From contig NC_091353.1 in the NCBI RefSeq assembly GCF_038502225.1, forward strand, positions 3,126,379 to 3,190,378: a DNA stretch of 64,000 bases, read 5' to 3'. Source of the DNA: Cherax quadricarinatus. Its lineage: Eukaryota > Arthropoda > Malacostraca > Decapoda > Parastacidae. Each line of letters begins with the position of its first letter. Positions within the stretch are counted from its first letter, which is position 1. Both the position numbers and the translations under genes were made by a program. Positions 59,315-64,000 of the stretch are shown in pieces. The notes beneath the pieces are model-generated. The model was given only the letters and a program-made list of their open reading frames with translations. It was not told the origin of the DNA and did no database searches.

Positions 59315-59370
59315 TTTGTCGCAGTTGCTCTCAAACAACACCTGGAAAAAAATGACATCAATGTTGAACA

Positions 59371-60443
59371 TTAGCCCCTTGACTGTTGCAACCCCCAATC
59401 CTGAGGTGTCTCCTGGTATCATAAAATTTAAAAAAAAAAAAAAATTCTTATGAAATGATAGAGAATCTTTTCCCGACTGTAATGACACCAAAAAACGAAA
59501 TTTGATGGAAAACTGATGGAATTACGCTCTTGCAAAGTTAGCGACCTCGGCGATATTTACAAATCAGCGATTTCGCCCACTGTGAGACATTTTTTCAGCT
59601 AATTCCATTGTTCCAGTCGACCAAACTCATAGCCATTTGTTGAGAGCTCCATTTTTTCTATCGACTGAGTACAAGAAACTGCCCATTTACCGATTTCAAC
59701 TACCCAATAACGTGGTCAGAAATTTGCAATTTGGCAAATTTCACGAAAATTAAAAAATATGACAATTTCAAAATAAGGCCCAGAATGAACAATGCAGACA
59801 TTCCTGGCTCTAAAATAACATTTTCTTTGTTCATCAGTCATGTATCCAGGCCCCTCTGATATTACTCTTGCTTTCTATTTTGAATTTTTATTCAAACAAA
59901 AATTAGAAGACTTACTATTATGCAGACTACTGCAACACTGTAATAATTGTATAAATAACATCAACCCATTCATGACTGCATATTAGAATGGCTAGTTGGA
60001 CATTTATTGGGCAATGACATCATTTGTTTAATTTTGAACATTGGCAAAAATCAAACATTTCCCCTTCTTTGAACTCCATTTCCGGGTTCTTTTTATAGTA
60101 AAATCAATCAAAAATCACCTCTATTTCTATAATATGTTTTCCATTCTATCAAATGAGACCAAGGAAATGAGAATACAACCATAAATATTATACGAAAATA
60201 GGCCACAAAGTCGGCATTTTAATTAAAAACAAAACGGTCGGAGTTTTTTTTTCTCGTTATGCACTGCGTGCTCCAGGATTTTTTTATATGGTGCACACTG
60301 ACCACACAGACCCATTCTCTCACATGTGGGCCTACCAGCTTTCTCCTGCTTGATTTGAAGCCGCTAGAATTTATGAGTATATATACGTCAAACACGGTAC
60401 CTCGTAAGACGTATATATACGACCTCGACAGTCAAAGGGTTAA
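59371..60443. mobile_element. TTAA element E12 (1.07 kb), 30 bp upstream of the exon 1 acceptor
   Basis: TTAG-CCCCTTGACTGTTGCAACCC at the left and CGACAGTCAAAGGG-TTAA at the right, with near-terminal CGTATATATACG motifs (about 60380-60422). Reverse-orientation relative of E2. Confidence 0.85.
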
Positions 60444-60474
60444 AGGGAAAAAGAATTTCATTCACATACAATAC

Positions 60475-60540
60475 TGTATTATTATTACAATCAGAACTAA
60501 GACTTAACCCACAAGGGTCATACAGCATATACAACACTGT
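60475..60540 (+). mobile_element. SINE-like fragment, ACAAGGGTCATACAGC
   Basis: TATTATTATTACAATCAGAA then TTAACCCACAAGGGTCATAC, related to 45610-45682. Confidence 0.55.
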
Positions 60541-60778
60541 AGTAAACTCTTTTGATTTAAAACTTCAATTTAACAAACTTTAGAAATACAGGACAAAATT
60601 TACTGGGTTAACTAACAATGAGCAAAGATTGCAGATTATGATCAAACAATCTCATGTTTATTCATTACAATCACCATTATAAGCCACTGAAACACACTAC
60701 CTACACTGTAGACCTCAGTCGAATACACAGGAGGTAGCAGAAGCAGTGGAGATTTAAAGACAATGTATTCAATGTTCC

Positions 60779-61205
60779 ATGGCCTGGTATGCAACACTCT
60801 CGCCGGACACACACAGTGTTCGTGGCCTGGTAGGCAACACTCACCTCACACACAGTGTCTGTGGCCTGGTAGGCAACACTCACCTCACACACAGTGTCTG
60901 TGGCCTGGTAGGCAACACTCACCTCACACACAGTGTCTGTGGCCTGGTAGGCAACACTCACCTCACACACAGTGTCCGTGGCCTCGTAGGCAACACTCGC
61001 CTCACACACAGTGTCCGTGGCCTGGTAGGCAACACTCGCCTCACACACACTGTCTGTGGCCTAGTAGGCAACACTCACCTCACACAGTGTCCATGGCCTG
61101 GTAGACAACACTCACCTCACACAGTGTCTGTGGCCTGGTAGGCAACACTCTCGCTTTACACACACAATGTTTGTGGCCTGGATGGCAACATTCACACCTC
61201 ACACA
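60779..61205 (+). repeat. 39-bp tandem repeat
   Basis: TGTGGCCTGGTAGGCAACAC + TCACCTCACACACAGTGTC, about ten copies, with 35-bp deletion units near the right. The 39-bp period gives spurious open frames. Upstream of the coding region of Rbcn-3A. Confidence 0.95.
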
Positions 61206-61219
61206 CACAGTGTTCATGG

Positions 61220-61375
61220 TTCAATACCAGGCCAAGTGGAAACATTGGGTGTGTTTCCTTACACCTGTTGTCTCGTTCACCCAGCAAGTAATTAGGTACC
61301 TGGGCGTTAGTCAACTGGCATGGGTGGCATTCTGGGGGAAAATATTGAGGACCCCAATGGAAATAAGATAGACAG
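61220..61375 (+). mobile_element. tRNA-type SINE, partial
   Basis: GGTACCTGGGCGTTAGTCAA and TTCACCCAGCAAGTAATTAG match the SINE at 26063-26347; ends GACCCCAATGGAAATAAGAT. Confidence 0.7.
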
Positions 61376-61430
61376 TCCTCGACGATGCATAGACTTTCTT
61401 CAGGGTTAAAAATCCAAACAAAATTTTATA

Positions 61431-61712
61431 CACCTACCATCCGACTTACGACCTGCTCGACTTACGACCGTGTTTTTTATGCCAAATTTCTGGGAAATAA
61501 ACAACTATTTGTGTTGTACACAGTGTTTATCCTAAACCTTACAGTATAAAATGCAGTACTAACAGCATAGAAAGTAAAGTAAAACATGAAATACCAAAAT
61601 AAAACAATAAAATAAAGTCATTACAAAAATGTGATGTTTATATTCAGTAGTAATGTTCGACTTACAACCGGTTTCTCGGAACCGAACTCGGCCGTAAGTT
61701 GGATGGTAGGTG
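61431..61712. mobile_element. TA-flanked element (CACCTACCATCCGACTTACG), 282 bp
   Basis: TA-CACCTACCATCCGACTTACG at the left and CGTAAGTTGGATGGTAGGTG-TA at the right. No coding capacity. Confidence 0.92.
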
Positions 61713-61800
61713 TATTTGCATGTGTATTAATAAAACTACTGGATGGCGAAACATCTACACTAAAGATACCCAGATGCTGCACATATGTCTAATTATCATC
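61713..61800 (+). mobile_element. Penelope-like terminus, single copy
   Basis: ACTACTGGATGGCGAAACAT then AAGATACCCAGATGCTGCAC. Keeps the GGCGAAAC box of the hammerhead-like core seen in degenerate form at 4776-5022. Confidence 0.5.
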
Positions 61801-62000
61801 TTGTTGGTATTGCATATCATTCATGAACAAAATCTTATCTGTTATCTCATCAGCCTTGATGATGTAGTTTAAGGTGGTCAGTCCCTCAGCCCGGGGAAGA
61901 GTTTTGCTTCAGAGTCTAGAATAATGTTAAGTTGAAACATTACTGCAGACATATACACTGCACAGGTCAGGTGCATAAAATAATGAAAATTAGAGAATAG

Positions 62001-62892
62001 GTGGAACCTACTAGTAGAACTAATAATGTAATAAAGGTGGAACCTACTTGTAGAACTAATAATGTAATAAAGGTGGAACCTACTAGTAGAACTAATAATG
62101 TAATAAAGGTGGAACCTACTAGTAGAACTAATAATGTAATAAAGGTGGAACCTACTAGTAGAACTAATAATGTAATAAAGGTGGAACCTACTTGTAGAAC
62201 TAATAATGTAATAAAGGTGGAACCTACTAGTAGAACTAATAATGTAATAAAGGTGGAACCTACTAGTAGAACTAATAATGTAATAAAGGTGGAACCTACT
62301 AGTAGAACTAATAATGTAATAAAGGTGGAACCTACTAGTAGAACTAATAATGTAATAAAGGTGGAACCTACTAGTAGAACTAATAATGTAATAAAGGTGG
62401 AACCTACTAGTAGAACTAATAATGTAATAAAGGTGGAACCTACTAGTAGAACTAATAATGTAATAAAGGTGGAACCTACTAGTAGAACTAATAATGTAAT
62501 AAAGGTGGAACCTACTAGTAGAACTAATAATGTAATAAAGGTGGAACCTACTTGTAGAACTAATAATGTAATAAAGGTGGAACCTACTAGTAGAACTAAT
62601 AATGTAATAAAGGTGGAACCTACTAGTAGAAGTAATAATGTAATAAAGGTGGAACCTACTAGTAGAACTAATAATGTAATAAAGGTGGAACCTACTAGTA
62701 GAACTAATAATGTAATAAAGGTGGAACCTACTTGTAGAACTAATAATGTAATAAAGGTGGAACCTACTAGTAGAACTAATAATGTAATAAAGGTGGAACC
62801 TACTAGTAGAACTAATAATGTAATAAAGGTGGAACCTACTAGTAGAACTAATAATGTAATAAAGGTGGAACCTACTAGTAGAACTAATAATA
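62001..62892 (+). repeat. 36-bp satellite
   Basis: GGTGGAACCTACTAGTAGAA + CTAATAATGTAATAAA, about 25 very uniform copies; CTACTAGTAG in each unit is a palindrome. Period 36 keeps both strands open for over 300 codons, which I do not take as coding. Followed by a SINE-like fragment (62895-62950). Confidence 0.97.
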
Positions 62893-62950
62893 ACTATAAT
62901 TATTATTATAATCAAAAAGAAGCGCTAAACCCCAAGGGTCATACATAATA

Positions 62951-63179
62951 CACCTGAAAGAGCACAACGGAAATAAGTCACCTTGAATATCTTAATATTA
63001 TCCTGGATGTTAATTTACATATATGTTAAACTATATATAATAATTGTACTTACATATGTTGGTGTACTTATAAAAACTTACATGAATATTAGTGACTTTA
63101 TAATTAACAATATATTACTACATATAAAGTATATATTGTAAACTAAGAAATACAAAATTCATATTATATTTTGACTGAC
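62951..63179. other. A/T-rich upstream sequence, no feature seen
   Basis: ACCTGAAAGAGCACAACGGA...AATAAGTCACC at the left is a retroelement-tail word; the rest is A/T-rich and unrecognised. Confidence 0.4.
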
Positions 63180-63387
63180 CTTGGAACAAGAGCACCAGTG
63201 TTAGTTCACAGTTTGATGGAACTGATGTATTACTACAACATCAGTGTATGATAACTGGTGATGAAGATAATACAGCCAGGAGAGAGAGAAATGAAGAAGA
63301 CTCCATCACCGTCTCTCCATTATTATCACTGATCAATGTTGTCTCTCCTACACAACTCATCTCATTCCTTCATCAACGACGGTTTTG
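63180..63387. promoter_or_regulatory. Candidate non-coding first exon(s) / divergent promoter region
   Basis: A 200-bp non-repetitive, higher-GC island. On the minus strand it ends in CCAAG-GTCAGT (donor at 63179), which could be the upstream untranslated exon that the exon 1 acceptor requires. On the plus strand it ends TTTTG-GTAAGTGGG (about 63388), which could be a donor of a divergent transcript. No TATA element recognised. Speculative. Confidence 0.25.
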
Positions 63388-64000
63388 GTAAGTGGGTTGG
63401 AGTAGTGGGTGGATTGTAAAAGTGGTGGATAATTTGGGAATTTGGGGGAGTAAAGGGGTGAGTTGGTAAGTGGGTAGGGAAAGTGGGTGGGTAAGTTGTA
63501 AGTGGGGGGGAAGTGGGTGGAGTAATTGAAAGTGGTAGATTAAAATGGGGAGTTAGTAAATGGTGAGAGTATGGGCGAGTAAATTAAAAGGGGGAAAGTA
63601 AGGGGGGAAATAGGTTAGTAATAGGTAAAAAAAATGGTGGAGTTAGTAAGTGGTGGGAAGAAAAAGGGGTCGGTGGGGTTAGTGGGGGGTGGGAAAAGTG
63701 GGTGCGGGTTGTAAGTGGGTGGGGTAAGTGGTCAGAGGTTGTGAGGGGGGGTTTGGGAAAGGGGTGAATGGGTTATGAAGTAGGTGGATAAGTGGGGGAT
63801 GGGTTAAAAAGTGGGAAAAGAAAGGGGGGTCAGGGTAGATAGTGGAGTAAGTGGTGGGGAAAGTTGGAAATGGGGGAAAACAGTTAGAAAAGCGGGTGGG
63901 AAAAAAGGGGAGGAAAAGGGTTATAGTTTAATTACTTGGAATGGGTTAGAAAGTGGGTGGGGTAAGTGGTTCAAAAACAAGTTTAAGGTATGAAGAAATG
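63388..64000 (+). repeat. G-rich, C-poor imperfect GTGGG(T/G)AAG repeat
   Basis: Irregular units such as AAGTGGGTGGGGTAAGTGG and GGGTTGTAAGTGGG, with very few C on this strand. Many GGG runs. An open frame at 63811-63993 is low complexity and not called. Confidence 0.85.

Noticed and set aside
59315..59491. Upstream extension of the exon 1 frame to a Met at 59491
   Set aside because: It crosses a splice acceptor and runs into TTAA element E12; DMXL proteins start at the chosen Met.
61878..62948. Open frames of 345 and 315 codons on opposite strands
   Set aside because: Pure consequence of the 36-bp satellite; no non-repeat coding sequence.

Overview
Eukaryotic, intron- and repeat-rich DNA, most likely from a decapod crustacean. 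That placement is an inference from the repeat families, several of which I recall as common in crayfish-type genomes; I cannot name the species. There are no prokaryotic features.

The only host gene I can support runs along almost the whole minus strand. It is the amino-terminal part of the DmX-like protein rabconnectin-3 alpha (DMXL1/2; Rbcn-3A in flies), a WD40 scaffold for V-ATPase assembly. I traced 18 coding exons from a start codon at 59314 down to 496. All 17 introns have GT-AG ends, and every exon phase joins correctly, giving about 1,137 residues. The rest of the gene lies beyond the left edge. Coding sequence is only about 3.4 kb of 59 kb.

The introns are built from nested mobile elements and tandem repeats. 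(1) Twelve TTAA-flanked elements, about 0.15-1.6 kb, with CCCTTT-type ends look like non-autonomous piggyBac-type elements. (2) TA-flanked inverted-repeat elements include a nearly intact Tigger (pogo) transposase at 41349-43139 with one premature stop, three short relatives sharing its ends, and several other families. (3) Non-LTR retrotransposons form two related families, called LINE-A and LINE-B here, with many broken reverse transcriptases. One LINE-A copy carries a 494-bp inverted 5' duplication between clear target-site duplications. (4) A SINE-like family (SINE-C) shares the LINE 3' hairpin, and there is also a tRNA-derived SINE. (5) Inverted pairs of Penelope-like, hammerhead-like termini occur twice.

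Layout: 0.5-7.1 kb exons 18-15 with TTAA elements and LINE-B; 7.7-8.8 kb a 33-bp minisatellite; 10.5-24.2 kb exons 14-9; 24.2-26.8 kb exon 8 with a nested transposon/SINE; 26.8-43.4 kb the 16.7-kb intron 7, with a LINE-A wreck, a 4.7-kb satellite and Tigger; 43.4-50.1 kb exons 7-5 and a 14-bp minisatellite; 50-59.3 kb exons 4-1; 59.3-64 kb upstream sequence with 39-bp and 36-bp arrays and a G-rich, C-poor tract. I found no novel multi-gene system. The notable signals are the TTAA family, the shared retroelement 3' hairpin, the long intronic inverted repeats and the hammerhead-like termini.
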